A DNA stretch of 64,000 bases, taken from the NCBI GenBank assembly GCA_947650285.1, contig CANTFL010000086.1:62001-126000 (forward strand). The letters run 5' to 3'. A program made the position numbers and the translations under genes. The stretch comes from Hyaloperonospora brassicae (taxonomy: Eukaryota > Oomycota > Peronosporomycetes > Peronosporales > Peronosporaceae). Below, piece after piece: positions 1-11,979 of the stretch; the first letter of the stretch is position 1; each line of letters starts with the position of its first letter. The notes under the pieces were generated by a model. That model saw only the letters and a program-made list of their open reading frames with translations, had not been told where the DNA came from and did not search any database.

Positions 1-157
1 TATAACATTAGCCATTTGCCCAGAGGCTACGTCGCCAGAAGATATAGACTATCGTCAGGCTCTAAATGAGATATATCTCGAGCCTTACTTGACCACTCAA
101 GGTCAGTACCGCGCGCATCTTGAGAGCTTGTCTCGTGGTGTCTCGATTTGACCGATT

Positions 158-786
158 ATGGGCGTGCCCATCTTGTTGTTTGCTGGCGAACTGTCCGAGG
201 AGGAGGACAATCAGGTAATCCGTTGGGTGTATCGCAAGCGACACCTTAGCAGGGTGCTAGCGCTGCGGGCCAGCGCCGATGTGGCCTATGTTGGCTGGAA
301 CGAAAGCTTCGGTTCGAGTATGCCAAACTCAAGACCAGAGGCCAGTTGCGTACATGTACGCGTTGTGCTCCTGCTACGATGGTAGCCACGGGTCACGACC
401 CTAATGTGCGGAGCAACACACGACCCCCCACCACTATTGGTGAGAAGTATTCTCGTTCCCAAGGCGACCCTGGCCACGATGTTCAAAAACATCCACAGCG
501 TATGGTCAATACTGCCGAAGGGGTAACTCAAACTCCCACGAGTTCTCCGACTCCGGGTACCCTCGCCACTTCACCAGATACTGGTATTGGCCACGACGAC
601 GACGTCGTTTCAAGAGTCGCTCCGCATGGAACTGGTGGTTCCCTTGCTCATCGAGCAGCGTCGGTGGTGGTCGGGGTACCGAAGGAGGAGCATGAGAAGG
701 TGCTTCTCGAGCTGAGTGGTCTCCGTGAGACATTGGGTAAGCCTTATAGTGCGTTTGACGCGATGCAAGCCCGTGTTCAGGAGTAG
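158..786 (+). pseudogene. Antisense 3' ORF of element 1 (remnant)
   Basis: On the strand opposite pol, two overlapping frames (158-385 and 346-786) match the antisense ORF of element 2 (complement 17284-18517). Shared stretches include [18 protein letters not shown] and [12 protein letters not shown]. It overlaps the chromodomain end of pol. Its beginning lies before the window. It has a frameshift and is not intact. I do not recognise a function. Confidence 0.5.
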
Positions 787-3700
787 GAGTTGGACCAAGC
801 ACTTGTACAGGCCTTGGCGTTGGGCCAAGCCCAGATGGAGGCTCAGCTTGACCTCCTGATTCGGATTTAACAACCGATGGCAAGTCCAACTTACGCGGCG
901 CAAGCGCCTCCAAGTTCACGATGGGACGGGTCCCGATACGGCTTAAGCAAGCCAACGTAGAACACGGTGTGTGTGAGCAGTTTGCGCGGAAGGTTGAGCG
1001 TGTACGCCAATCCCTTCTTGACGACGACCGTGAATGGTCCAATAGAGCGCGGGCGCAATTTTGTCTTGAAGACATCAGAGACTACATTTGTAGGTAAGTT
1101 TTTAGCATTGAGTAGAACTTGGTCTCCGACCTTATAAAGTTTAATACATCCTCTGCCTTTAACATCAGCTTGCTCCTTTTGTCTATCTTGGCTATCAGCC
1201 AGTGCATCACGCACGTGTCGTAAGGCATTCAGTCGCGTTGCGAGAAACTCGCTTACCTGTTTTTGAACAGTAGAAGGGCTGATATCAGCAAGCCGACCGG
1301 CCATCTCTCCCCCACCAAGCCCTGAACCACGTAGTGGTAGCGTAAACGGAACGCGAGGGTGTGTGAGACCATTCACATAAAACGGTGTGTAGCCGGTGGA
1401 GGCATGCACGGCGTTATTCAACGCAAGCTCAACGACAGGTAGCATCGAACTCCAACGCTTTGGCGTTTCAGCGCAAAAACTGCGCAAGATGTCACCGACG
1501 ATGCGATTCATTCACTCGGTTTGACCATCAGTCTGCGGATGATTTGCTGTGGACATGTACAAACGTGTGCCGAGCACCTTATAGATGGACTTCCAAAACT
1601 TCCCAGCGAAGCGAGGATCTCTATCAGAGAAAATTGCCAACGGCAAACCGTGTTGTCGAAACACGCGATCGATAAACAGCGTAGCTGTACCTTCACCATC
1701 AATGGTATCTGTCATCGCTGCTAAATGAGCCATCTTGCTCAAACGGTCAACAAAGACCACAATACCCGTATTTCCATACGAATCCTTCGGTAATCCGAAC
1801 AGGAAGTCCACGCTGATGGACTTCCAATACCCTTTGGGTATAGGCAAGCTATACAGCGGCGCGGCCGCGTGAGGTGATGGTTTCACCCGTTGACACGTTT
1901 CACACGTACGCACATATGTGCTCGCCCATTTGTATAGTTTGGGCCACCAATAGCATTGGCTAACTGAGCCGTAGGTCTTTTCACGACCGAGATGACCACT
2001 AAACGCAGTATCATGTGCCTCATAGAGGATCCGATACTTCAACTCCTCATCATGAGGGACAACGATGCGAGGGGTATCATCCACATCCGTGCTATAGCAC
2101 AACAGGCCTTGATCGATGGAATATCGATGTATCCTCGCACGTAATCGTGCCGACAATTCTATGTCCGAGTCCTTGAACTCCTCGCTCCCTAGAGCACGTA
2201 GCAGAGCTACACAGTGTTCATCCTTGGCATATGCCGTACGGATTAGGTCAGTGACCGACGCCAACAGAGTCGTTACATGAGCAAGATCATAGTCAGGCAT
2301 GCGTGACAACGCATCATCCAAATCATTCTGCTTGCCCGGCTTATACTTCACCTCGAAGTTGTACTCGGCAAAGGAGGAAAGCCAACGAGCCATTCTCTGA
2401 TAGAGGTTAGGCGACTGGTTCGCAGTGCGTAGTGACGCATGATCTGTATAGATCACAAACGGCTTAGAGTCAAGCAGATGAACTCTGAATTTGACGAGAG
2501 CATACTTCATTGCAAGTAGCTCTTTTTCATGAACAGGATATTTATTTTCTGCAGCCTTCAGCTGCCGGGACTCAAACGCAATGACGCGTTCCTGTCCATC
2601 AGAATCTGTCTGTAACAGAGCGCTGCCTATGGCAAAGTGAGACGCGTCACCGACGACACTGACAGATCGATCAGGATTCGGCAAAGCCAACATTGGCGCA
2701 TGAAGGAGACTCTCCTTTACTGCTTGAAAAGCATCATGCTCGGTGCTCGTCAAGCACCATTCCACATCTTTTTTTACAGAGATTGGATAATGTCCGAGCC
2801 ATATCTGCGTAATTCGCACTGTAGTTGTGCAAGCAATTGGCAAGGCCAAGCCACTTACGTAAGTCCTTTTGGTTCCTAGGAACCGGCCAATCAACTATGT
2901 CTTTTAACTTAGCGGGATCCGCTCTAAGACCTCGCTTACCAATAAAGAACCTTAAAAAGGAATCTCTTCTTCACCAAAGATGCACTTAGATGCGTTGGCA
3001 TACAACTTATTTGTGCGCATGCACTAGAGCCCCGCTCGTAAATGGTCAATGTGATTGTCCACATCTGACCGACCGTTCATGGCACGACTGTGGACAAAGA
3101 TGTCATCAAAGTACGTCTGTGCATATCCTCGGTGAGGTCTGAACAATTGTGTCACAAGACGATTGAATGTAGCCGGGGCATTTGATAATTCTTGAGGTAT
3201 AACAAGCCACTCCCAGAGCATTCCGCTTGGAGTGCTGACTGCTGTCAGCGAAATATCGCTTTCTCGCATGAGAAGCTGGTAATAACCATCGACTAAGTCG
3301 AGCGCACTGTACATTGTACATCCCACCATATTGTTGTAGAACATCTTTCCTAGGGATTCGTGTCTGAGGCGGGATGGTAGCAGCATTAAGCTTATTGTAA
3401 GCATGAACAATGCGCCACTTCCCATTGGGCTTTCTGACACAGAAGGTCGGTGTGGAATGGGGAGATTCGCTCTCACGTACCATTCCTGTCGCGTGCTTTG
3501 CACGAAAGAAGTCGTCGATGACGTCACACTGTTCCATCGGTTAAGGCCACTGCCGTGTTACGCAGTATTTAGCTCCAAGAATAAAGTCAATTTCATGACG
3601 AAAACCTCTTTCAGATGGTAAGACAGACGGTAAGTCGTGACACACCACTTCCTGGAACTTCTTTACCAAAAGATTGAACGGTCCAGAAAATTCTTAAGAA

Positions 3701-5060
3701 CTGCAGATCTACTACGGGCATCCAATGCCACCTTTGGGTCCTCAAGGACAGACTCGTCCAATAACGAGGATGAGTTCAACTCAATATCCAGCCGTATGAC
3801 CACTAACTCGAATAATTTTTCTGTATGCAAGACTTGGCTGAATTCGCCGTCAGACATTTCGTCTAGTTCAAAGAGAGTATCCAAGGACGGAAGAGTCTCT
3901 AGACTAATGTTGTCATTAACATGGCCAGTCACTCCATTGACAAGTGTATAGACTGTATTATTACTATTATCACTTTGTGACACCTCGGACGTTTGGCGCT
4001 AAACAGTTGCCACCCGACGGCGGGATTGTTTTCTTATAGAAACCTCACGACTCCTAGAGGCCGAGACAGTAGGGTTCCTGTAGTTGCAATTCATCTTAGC
4101 ACGCTCTATACGAGAGCTCATGTCTCGAGCTACACCTGGTAAACAGTTACATAACTCGAACACTTCACCCAGTGGATGTGCACGTAGCACTTCGCGTACA
4201 GCATCCGGCCCTAGCCCTGAAAGCTCTGACTTTTTGCCAACAATGTCATTACTGACATATAGTAGGGTGCCATCTCGGCCGCCTTTGCTCGGTGGAATTT
4301 CACGTGCCACCCCACTCACATCAGAGAAATTACATTCTTGATGTCTCGGCCCTAGTCCAACCATGCCTGCAGCATGCAGTGACTCAGTATTACAACGAGT
4401 ATCACTTCACGGAGTAAAACCCCTTCACAGAAGGTGAAAGAGCTCCGCTCAATATTGATGTCATTGACATTGGAGTTATTTATCTCTGACATACCAATGT
4501 CCAGCACATTATCATCTTCCGTCAATTTCTCGCGCCAAAAGCGCTTTTGTTGCCTAGTAAAGGTGGGCTCATGACTCTCCAAATCTTCGCTAGGAACATT
4601 GCGCGTTGCGCCTAAGGTCTTAGACCTCCAATCGATCCATGGTTCATGGCGTTCAAGCCAAGCCATACCCAGGATGAGATCGTATCTCGAATACAAGTCA
4701 AGGACAATACAGCGTTCAATGCTGTCAAAGTCCAAAACCTTCACACCTAAGTTCAACGGAACTTCAGGCACAGTAACGCGACTACCCGTCGCTAAACAAA
4801 CGGTGATGAAATCACGTCTTGCTCCAGTAGCGCTTCAGCGTATCGCTGACTTCCCTCAAGGGAACGACGTCGAGCATAATTGCATGACGCCCCAGAATCG
4901 ATTAAGATCGACCACTGCTTCTCAAAGCCTTTTACTGTCGTCTCGGCGACTAACAATCCAGGCTTGTATATACGCTCTGTGCTGGTGGGCACATAGCTCG
5001 GTGGGGCTAAGCCCTGATTCACCCTACCTCGTAGAGAAGCAACATAACTCAGTTCTAACC
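506..5060 (-). pseudogene. pol of element 1 (protease, RT, RNase H, integrase, chromodomain)
   Basis: Broken polyprotein gene. The retropepsin motif DSGAS is near 4900. A protease-RT linker spans 3663-4364. RT lies at 3024-3537, with the SALDLVDGYYQLLM motif and active site YFDD. RNase H and integrase lie at 1512-2894: GDASHFAIGSALLQ and YTDHASLRT for RNase H, the zinc finger GHLGREKTYG...CETCQRVK, and integrase acids in SVDFLFGLP, SDRDPRF and DGQTE. The integrase C-terminus is at 891-1511 and the chromodomain ([20 protein letters not shown]) at about 506-640. Lesions include a TGA straight after DGQTE, a frame change inside RT motif 1, and a TAG before the RNase H tether. The same lesions occur in element 2. 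Confidence 0.9.
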
Positions 5061-5100
5061 CAGTAGGGCGCCCCGCGCCTACTGGGTGTCGACGTTTCCC
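5059..5100 (-). other. Predicted -1 ribosomal frameshift signal, element 1
   Basis: Minus-strand slippery heptamer GGGAAAC (plus-strand 5094-5100), a 7-nt spacer, then a stem-loop at 5059-5086 (stem CCCAGTAGG/CCTACTGGG plus CGC/GCG) containing the gag TAG. It is identical in layout to 13038-13079 of element 2. The protease frame is -1 relative to gag. Confidence 0.65.
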
Positions 5101-6115
5101 CGTGACATACCAAGTTTATCGTTGGGGCTGGGGCCTCGACTCATAGGAGTCTGGTGCTGCTTACGCAAAGGACAAGTGGGACGCAAGTGTTTAGTGCTTC
5201 CGCACATATAACATCGTCTCACTTCCTGTCGTTGCTCTACAACATGAAGCTCCGCTTCACCTTCATCCTTAGCATCGATAAGATCCATCGGTTCTGGCTT
5301 ACATTAAGCCGAGGTGCTTGCAGAGGTTGCTCTCGCAAAGCTTGGGTTTTACCCATTCCAACCAAGTCTGGCCGACTTAAAGTTATGCTCAGCATTTTGA
5401 GCGATGCCAACAGCCTCCTCAAAAGAAGAGGGATGTTCCCGAAACACATCGGTCCTGGCAACGCCATTTCGAAGACCTTCCAATAAGACAGTCACATAGA
5501 CTGTCTCAGAGAGAGGATCAGACTGCATAGCAGCCATCAGAGTTCTCAACTCTTGGACATAGTTCGTTAAGTCATTCTTACCCTGACGGACTCACAAGAA
5601 GCGTGAACGCACGCGATAGGCCTGGTTACGCGGCGATAAAACTCGCAATAGATCTAACTTAAGCAAATCACATGTGGGAAACGCCAAGTCGACCGACGTG
5701 CCACACGTCAGAGCCCATTCACTAGCTCCTCCATCGAGTTTTGAGATCGCCAGCGATACTCGCTGATGCTCGACTGAGTACAAGCCAGATCTCATGGCCA
5801 TCTTAATACCACGAATCCAGAGGATGAGGTTTTCAGCCTCCTTTCCGGAGAAATGCTTGACGTCCACCTTTTGATGACGAGGCTTAGCCTCTTCGTCTGG
5901 CATAACCACAAAGCGTTTTGGCATAGCCGACGCTACCTGGTTCTGAACCTGCCCTAAAGGGCCGTTTCATACTGCATAAAGGTCTCGACACGCGCATTGA
6001 GCATGTCGGGACCTTGTGCAGCGAGAAACTCAACATATTCTGGGCCTACGGCCGCGGTTAGCTTATCTAACGCAACCCTTTGGGCCTCATTAAGGGGTGT
6101 GGAAGGCTATATCAT
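5079..6115 (-). pseudogene. gag of element 1
   Basis: Nucleocapsid precursor of the retrotransposon. The capsid-like part lies around 5592-5924 (residues such as KVDVKHFSGKEAENL) and continues near 5349-5549. A CCHC zinc knuckle (CYMCGSTKHLRPTC, spacing C-x2-C-x4-H-x4-C) sits near 5180-5230. The frame ends at a TAG at 5079-5081 inside a stem-loop. At least one in-frame stop and frame changes separate the pieces, so intact Gag is not made from this copy. The zinc knuckle identifies it with high confidence. Confidence 0.85.
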
Positions 6116-6157
6116 CGCAGAGGGTCAGTCGTAACGACTCAGGCGTAGATTTACTAC

Positions 6158-6168
6158 GAGTGCTACCA
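6158..6168 (-). other. Primer binding site, element 1
   Basis: On the minus strand TGGTAGCACTC follows the LTR end after two bases. TGGTAGCA is complementary to a tRNA ending TGCTACCA, compatible with initiator tRNA-Met, the usual primer of many LTR elements. The same TGGTAGCAC follows the 5' LTR in elements 2 and 3. Confidence 0.7.
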
Positions 6169-6170
6169 AG

Positions 6171-6653
6171 TGTAGCGGAGCCACACAGCTCCTTAAGTCA
6201 GATGAAGACTTAATGCTCTTACGAGTAACTTTGGTTCTGCGAACCCGACTCAGAGAGTCAACAAGCTCAGAGAGCTTACGGTCCCCGTTCCTAAGGGACC
6301 AAAAGATTCAAAAGAATTACAGCACAGAGTGCTCAGGAGCAGCTACCTTCACAGGTATTGCTAGCTCCTACCAATCAAAGACGCCTCGTAAGGCACGTGT
6401 CTTTCAGTGATCAAAAGGGGAACTGAACTTTATCCTTTTTAACCTTGAAGAACACCATAGAACAACGTACTTAACCTAGTCACTAAGGTCCAAAGTATGA
6501 CCTCTCTAAAGATCTCGTAATCAATTGTTGACAGACATCAGTCTTCAACAATTGATACACTTACTGTGTTCTACTGTTACTTTACAGTATACCCCTTCTC
6601 TTGTGTGCACCACACCTATCGTCGACTACCAGTTGACGTGTAACCACGTTACA
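6171..6653 (-). repeat. LTR of element 1
   Basis: 483 bp. In minus orientation it starts TGTAACGTGGTTACACG and ends GCTACA, which gives the TG...CA ends of an LTR. It aligns to both LTRs of element 2, including the AATTGTTGAAGACTGATGTCTG segment, which is seen here as its reverse complement near 6523-6555. It is the 5' LTR, because the primer binding site and gag follow it. It has several indels relative to element 2, so it is an old copy. Flanking bases 6654-6658 (TCAGT) are a possible target site duplication, but the other side is outside the window. Confidence 0.9.
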
Positions 6654-8662
6654 TCAGTAGCAAGCGCACGAGCAAAGACTATGGCCTCGGCGCGTGGCTC
6701 CACTAGCCATCGACTCTGGATTGGCTCGCTCGTGCAGCATGTCAGCAATGAACACGCACTGCACAGCGCCGTGATCTGCCATGTTACGTGACCATCCACT
6801 GTCATCAGTTCGTCAGTCTCATCGCTGAACTCGCCTGTGGACGTATGTATGTACGCATTGTCGTCACCACACTGCGGGATAGAAGACACTCGTGCTCCTG
6901 TCTCGGCTGTCGGTCGTCACGATTGGCGCTATTCGCTTCGTGTTCTCCACACTAAGTGAAGTATCGTTTGTGTACCACAGCTGCTCGCCCGCTCTTCCGC
7001 CTCTCGGCCAGTCGTGCGGCTGTCCTTATGGTGCTCCAGTTCGTGCGTCGCTCTGTGCAGCAGCTGTTCAGTCACTCGGCCACATGTGCTGCGAGCCACC
7101 GCACGACTGTCTCTGCTGCTTCTACCTGTGTCTCCAGTACCGCGTCAAGTGTCGCTCCCGCCAGTGCATATGCTGCAGGACGCGCGAGACCGCAGCCACA
7201 GCACATTAAAGCAGACCCGACGGGTGTTGTGGCTGGCGTTGTGGCTGGCGTTGCGATCGTAGGTGCCTTCGTGGGCGTCGGAAAGATGTGGTGGGACGCG
7301 TCGTCTTTGCGTGGCGCTTCAGAGCCCGAAGCGGTGCAGACGATCTCGCAGAAGGAGCTTGGGCTCTTTCTGGAAGAGCTCACAGCGGCTGTCAAAGAGC
7401 TGTTTGTACGTGTGTGGGTTGTCGCAGTGCAGCTGGATGGCAGCTGCTCGCAGCTGGATAGAGCTAGAAGACCGCGTGCTTACGATGCGGTGTCGGTCCA
7501 TTTCGGTGTGTTGTTGGTTGGTTGTTTGTGGTAGAATAAAGTGCCGGTGCTTGAGGATGCACTGCGTGCTTACATGAAAGAGAACGGTCATGAGCTGAGC
7601 GACGCTGAATTCAAGCAGGCGGTGCTATCACAGCTGTATCAAATGATGGAGGCGATCGAAACGCAGGTTATTGAGAAGCGCAAGTGGAATCCTGCAAGTC
7701 TGGAGTCTGCGCTCGAGATGTTTGCGCAGGACGCAGAGGTCTTGAGGTTGCAAGGCGAATTGAACAAACTGATGCAAACGTAAGCAGAAAGGTTGCTGCG
7801 CATGCAGAACGGTATAGGTGCACGTGAGATCTGACTTTTTGTGCGACGCCAGTGTGTTTCCTGCATCAACGCCTGTGGAGGTCCCCGAGGACCTTACTCC
7901 TGACAGGACGTTGGTGATTCTGAAAGTGATGGTAGCCGGCATGGAAAAGGCAATGTCGGACATGCTCGCTCATGCGCGAGCTGAGGGTATAAGCGATGTC
8001 GTGGGAGCGATGGAGGCGTTTCAGCACTTGTACATGGAGCACGTGGAGCAGATGACGCAGGCGCAGATGAAGCTGCACGGCATCTCCCAAGAGGTACGCT
8101 ATGTTCTGCGACGACCTCGACCAGGTCGCTGGCATTGACGCGGGTTTTGTGAATCGTCCTATGTGCATTTCAGGTGTTCACGGCAGCTCTGCAGAAGCAC
8201 CACACCGAAAATGAGCAGTTCCGGGAGCAGGTAGAGCAGATCTATGCTCAGCAGGCGAAAGCGTACGTTGACACTGGAGCAGCGGTGATGTCGCATTGTG
8301 TGCTCTAATGTTGTTTTGTTGCTTCGTTGATTGTGGTTCGTATATAGCTTCGAGAAAATGGGTCTGCCCATAGAGATGCAGTAGAAGGCTTTTTGCGACG
8401 AAGGACATTTCGACTAGATGTGGTGTGGTGGTGTGGACTTCCTGAATCACACACCCGACTTGTGTGCTTTGTTTGCATCGGTGTTACGCCAAAGCGTTGT
8501 GCTGGATGGGGATGCACGGACAAACGTCATAGCGTTCATCTGGATTGGGCCAAGCGCCCAGACACGCTCAAAGGACCTACAAGTCTGGCGCAAGAGTATC
8601 TGTTCGCGACGTCAGCGTGTACCAGTGTACGAAGGAACCTGCTGGAAAACCAATGAAAGCCA
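6654..8662 (+). repeat. Duplicated segment, copy 1
   Basis: Matches 33430-35424 in direct orientation at high identity (isolated substitutions and a 12-bp in-frame indel), including the promoter side, all exons and introns of the five-exon gene and 270 bp downstream. Homology continues at 8930-9111 against 35425-35606 after a 267-bp stretch present only here. The homology begins exactly where the LTR of element 1 ends. Confidence 0.9.
7028..8384 (+). CDS. Conserved five-exon gene of unknown function, copy 1
   Basis: Exons 7028-7405, 7535-7779, 7853-8093, 8174-8262 and 8348-8384 join to 990 nt (329 residues plus stop). All four introns are GT-AG and keep phase. The N-terminus (MVLQFVRRSVQQLFSHSAT) is Arg/Ser-rich with no acidic residues, like a mitochondrial presequence. 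A Gly/Ala/Val membrane segment (GVVAGVVAGVAIVGAFVGVG, about residues 66-85) follows, then a largely helical, charged region to the C-terminus (KMGLPIEMQ). I infer an organelle-membrane protein with a helical soluble domain and do not recognise the family. Strong splice conservation between two copies supports a real gene. The start is the first ATG in the open frame. Confidence 0.75.
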
Positions 8663-9087
8663 TGACACACCCGTGGCTTGCAGAAGGGTGATCGGTCCGC
8701 GAGCCTTGCTTGAGAGGGTCTTGCGTAGTCAAAGGTAAAATTGAGAGTGTATTCATTACCATGTTAGCCTACCGTGCCTACCTGAATGCTTCATCTAATT
8801 CCATCGATCCATCAACCATCCATCAATCAATCCATCCGATTGTTCTTCACTTAGTCGTAGCTTGGTCGTGGAGTAGGATCCATCCATTATTAACCAGTGT
8901 AGGAGGCAGTTATGTCAGCCAATCTGTCGTTGTTTCCAGAAGCAGCAAAAGTTGTTCATCGTGTTGTTTCCGCCCGAGTGATCTCAGCGCGGTATCCCGC
9001 AACGAGGCTCACCCACGTCGATATCGCCAGCATCGTCGGCTGTCCCACAAGGAACCCGTGCACAAGCAGTCGATCCCCAGCAGCACC
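8385..9087. other. Downstream region of copy 1, with 267-bp segment absent from copy 2
   Basis: 8385-8662 is shared with 35148-35424. It holds an open plus frame (8418-8738) of unknown meaning. 8663-8929 is missing at the equivalent point of copy 2 (35424/35425), and AGCC occurs at both junctions. The extra piece contains a short CATCCATCAATCAATCCATC run. No gene is recognised. Confidence 0.6.
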
Positions 9088-9111
9088 TTACTTGCTAGTA
9101 CCAAGGATAGC
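9088..9111 (-). pseudogene. RPS18: RPS18 3'-end remnant
   Basis: The last seven codons of the RPS18 gene (ending ILGTSK and TAA) survive here, preceded on the plus strand by the same 3' flank seen downstream of the intact gene at 35592. Similarity stops inside the coding region, marking the breakpoint of the segmental duplication. Too short to encode anything. Confidence 0.75.
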
Positions 9112-11388
9112 GGCGGATCGTTATAGTACGATAACGTGCAGGTGTAGCGCATTCGACTGAAATGGACAAGCTTCGTTGGATGTATACAGAGAAACGTATT
9201 TATTGTGGCTGAGACTTGATACAGCTCTGTAGAAGAAGTTCTTGAGCATTTATGAACATCAAATATGTATAATACATCCAGTCAACTGCCACCTCTGCGC
9301 GCATTTATTCCCCATCAGTTGGCTGTGTTCTCTTTGCCTTTTTTCATGGTTTGGTACAAATCAACAAGCAGTGCGTTGTATAACCTACTGACGAATACCA
9401 CCTTCAAAAGCAACATCTACCGATATTACCCGCTACAGCAAATATTACGAATAGCATCTGCTACGACAATGCTCACATGGACATTCTAATAGATGTCAAA
9501 AACACGCTTGCGGGGTCGACGGATGTATGTGTTGTCAAGCTATCTCGGCACGCACGATTGCACAATCGCCAGTGGAAAGAGTATAGTCGAGTCTGTGTAT
9601 GCTAGTAATGCTGGTACCACGCTTCCTGCTAGTACATTAGTTATTGTATGTACCCGACCATCAAACCTAGGTACACTGTTAGTTCATGGCGGCTACTACT
9701 TTAGCCTCTGTTCTAGACAAGTTCTATTGTCGTCACCCACCCGCCGCTTTTTCAGCACGGCATTCCCCCCAAGAAGTCGAGCAAGAACCTCGCTTATCCG
9801 CGATAAGACAGTCCGGGATGCGCGACAATGTGAAGAAGTTGCATTCTACCCAGGATGTACACAAGTTTAACGCAAAGGAGTATAAGCTGACAAAAAAGCC
9901 TTCGAACGAAGCACTGACATCACGATTGTTGTGCATTCGCGTTGCGGCACGCTGTCTATCTCTAGGAATGATTCGTATCAAGCATGTCTGAAACCAGATG
10001 TTGTAATACGCACACAATACGATACGAAGGAGTTCGGCAACGTTTGAACAAGAAGCCTTTCCTACGGGCATCACTCAGTTCTTAAGTGCAAAATAATCCC
10101 CAATGAACCGCGAAACACGAGGAGAAACTTGACCGGCGAGTTTTGCTTGATATCCATGGACTGCTGTGCTTTTGCCCGATTTTGACGGCAGCTGAAATGA
10201 TCAATCGGTGAAGACGTAGCACTGCTAACAACTTGACACATGTAATAGGGCTGCGGCTGTCGCGTACTGATTTACAGTACGGATCGAACTTTCGCTGACA
10301 ACAGAGGTTGTCCGTGCCCTATCGCCTCACGTACACTGCAGAGGAAGGCTTAACTACTAAGACGATGTAACTTAGTACTGGTAACAGTAAAAGTAACTGG
10401 AAAACATCATCCAAGAAAAACTTCATAAAATATAATTGAGACCTACAATTTCTCCTGCCAAGGAGTCCTAACTTACTAACAACAAATGTACGAACATGTA
10501 TTGTGACGTCTACTCACCGCCCACTGCGAGCGACAAGGAGCGTATAATGTGTTCGTGTCATGTCATATATCAACCCATGAGTAGACCCTTGGGTCACTGA
10601 AAGAGTATCACGATGTGCTGTGGTATTTTAAGAGGAACATTCAATATAATATTCCAATATTATCAGACCTTCTATTGATTATACCAAGAAATAGGTTCGC
10701 CCCGTTACAACAAACGTGAGTGTCCTGGCTGGAGAGACTAAAAACACGCATTGTCGGTTTTGAATACTGTATGGGAGTGAAATCTCAATCGACAGAGAAG
10801 ATGACATTGCCAACGTCGACATCGACAATTAGTTCCTCGTAATCGCGTCGTAGATGTCCAAAGCTGACGCAATACTGTGAAAACTGGTATGCCGCCGCAG
10901 CAACTTCCGAACAAGTAGTGAGATATTACCTGCATAACATCATCGATGATTCGGTGTACAGCCATGAAAGACTCGTACCTCTTGTATACAACGGTGGTTG
11001 CCGACGATAGAGCGAAGCGTGAAACGAGGCACCCTCCAATTGTACTGACACAGTGTAGGCAGGTTCCTCGAATCTTGCCGTACACTGAACGTTTAAAGAG
11101 GAAAGCTTACTCTCCCTAACGAACAAGTTTAAGAGACGAACAACGCAGACTTGTATGTAATACAGCTGCGTCTCGTTTCCAAAAGCTCTTTCGATTTGAC
11201 TCAAACATATCAAACCCCAAACGTCATATATAGATAGCTACTCGCCCACTACCCATTGTGCGCGTCTACCATCGTTAAATGTAACGGAGCTAGCACGGCT
11301 TCTAGCAACAGAAAGACTTTCTGCTTGACGAGCAGGCCTAACAGAACCAGACCATGACTCTTCGACTCAACGAGCTTTTAACTCCAGT
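9112..11388. other. Intergenic, no recognised gene
   Basis: About 2.3 kb of moderately AT-rich sequence. Short open frames on both strands (for example 9686-9991 plus and 10738-11085 minus) have no recognisable motifs and no supporting splice sites. I see no RNA gene. Confidence 0.6.
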
Positions 11389-11393
11389 TCTTG

Positions 11394-11924
11394 TGTAACG
11401 GGGTTACACGTCGACTGGTAGTCGACAATAGGTGTGGTACACACAAGGGATGGGATCCCCGTTAAAGTAATATTCGAACACAAGTATCAATTGTTGAAGA
11501 CTGATGTCTGTCAACCATTGATTACGAGATCTTTTGAGCGGTTTTATTTTGGAAATTAGTGAGTAGGTCAATCACTTTGTTCTAATGTGTTCTTTTAGGT
11601 TAAAAAGAAATAAGTTCAGTTCCCATTTTGAGCAACAAAAGACACGTGCCTCTCTGAGGCGACTTGCGATCGTAAGGAAGTAACAACGCCTTGTTAAGGC
11701 AGCTACTCCTTGTGCACTCAGTGCGTTTGATTCTTTGAATCGTTTGGTCCCCCTGGAACAGTGACCGTAAGCTCTCTGAGCTTGTTGACTCTTTGAGTCG
11801 AGTTCTTTGCACCAAACCTTAGCTCTCGGAGCTGTTGACTCTTTGAGTCGGGTTCGTAGAACCAAAGTTTCTCGTTGAGCGTTAAGTCTTCCTCTGAATA
11901 AAGGAGCTCTGTAGCTCCACTACA
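11394..11924 (+). repeat. 5' LTR of element 2
   Basis: 531 bp, begins TGTAACGGGGTTACACG and ends CCACTACA. Paired with 18626-19153. It contains several short inverted repeats such as AAGCTC/GAGCTT near 11769-11783 and GACTC/GAGTC near 11787-11799. Confidence 0.95.
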
Positions 11925-11926
11925 CT

Positions 11927-11940
11927 TGGTAGCACTTGTA
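11927..11940 (+). other. Primer binding site, element 2
   Basis: TGGTAGCACTTGTA begins two bases after the 5' LTR. TGGTAGCA fits an initiator tRNA-Met type 3' end. The same sequence starts the PBS of element 3, from a different family. Confidence 0.75.
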
Positions 11941-11979
11941 ACTAATCTACGCCTGAGTCGGTAACGAATAATCCTCTGT

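Larger units (their letters stand above)
1..6653 (-). mobile_element. Ty3/gypsy chromovirus, element 1 (partial, decayed)
   Basis: A minus-strand LTR retrotransposon read from its LTR at 6171-6653 down to the window start. The order is LTR, primer binding site, gag, protease, reverse transcriptase, RNase H, integrase, chromodomain, 3' region. This order with a chromodomain defines a Ty3/gypsy chromovirus. It is the same family as element 2 (11394-19153), to which it aligns over nearly its whole length in opposite orientation. The 3' LTR lies outside the window. Stop codons and frameshifts interrupt every domain, so it is not autonomous. The base after the LTR edge (6654) is also the start of the segment shared with 33430 onward. 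Confidence 0.95.

Noticed and set aside
6626..6889. Minus frame MSSIPQCGDDNAYIHTSTGE, also at 33170-33664
   Set aside because: Conserved only because it lies in the duplicated segment; it overlaps the promoter side of the five-exon gene and diverges outside the duplication.
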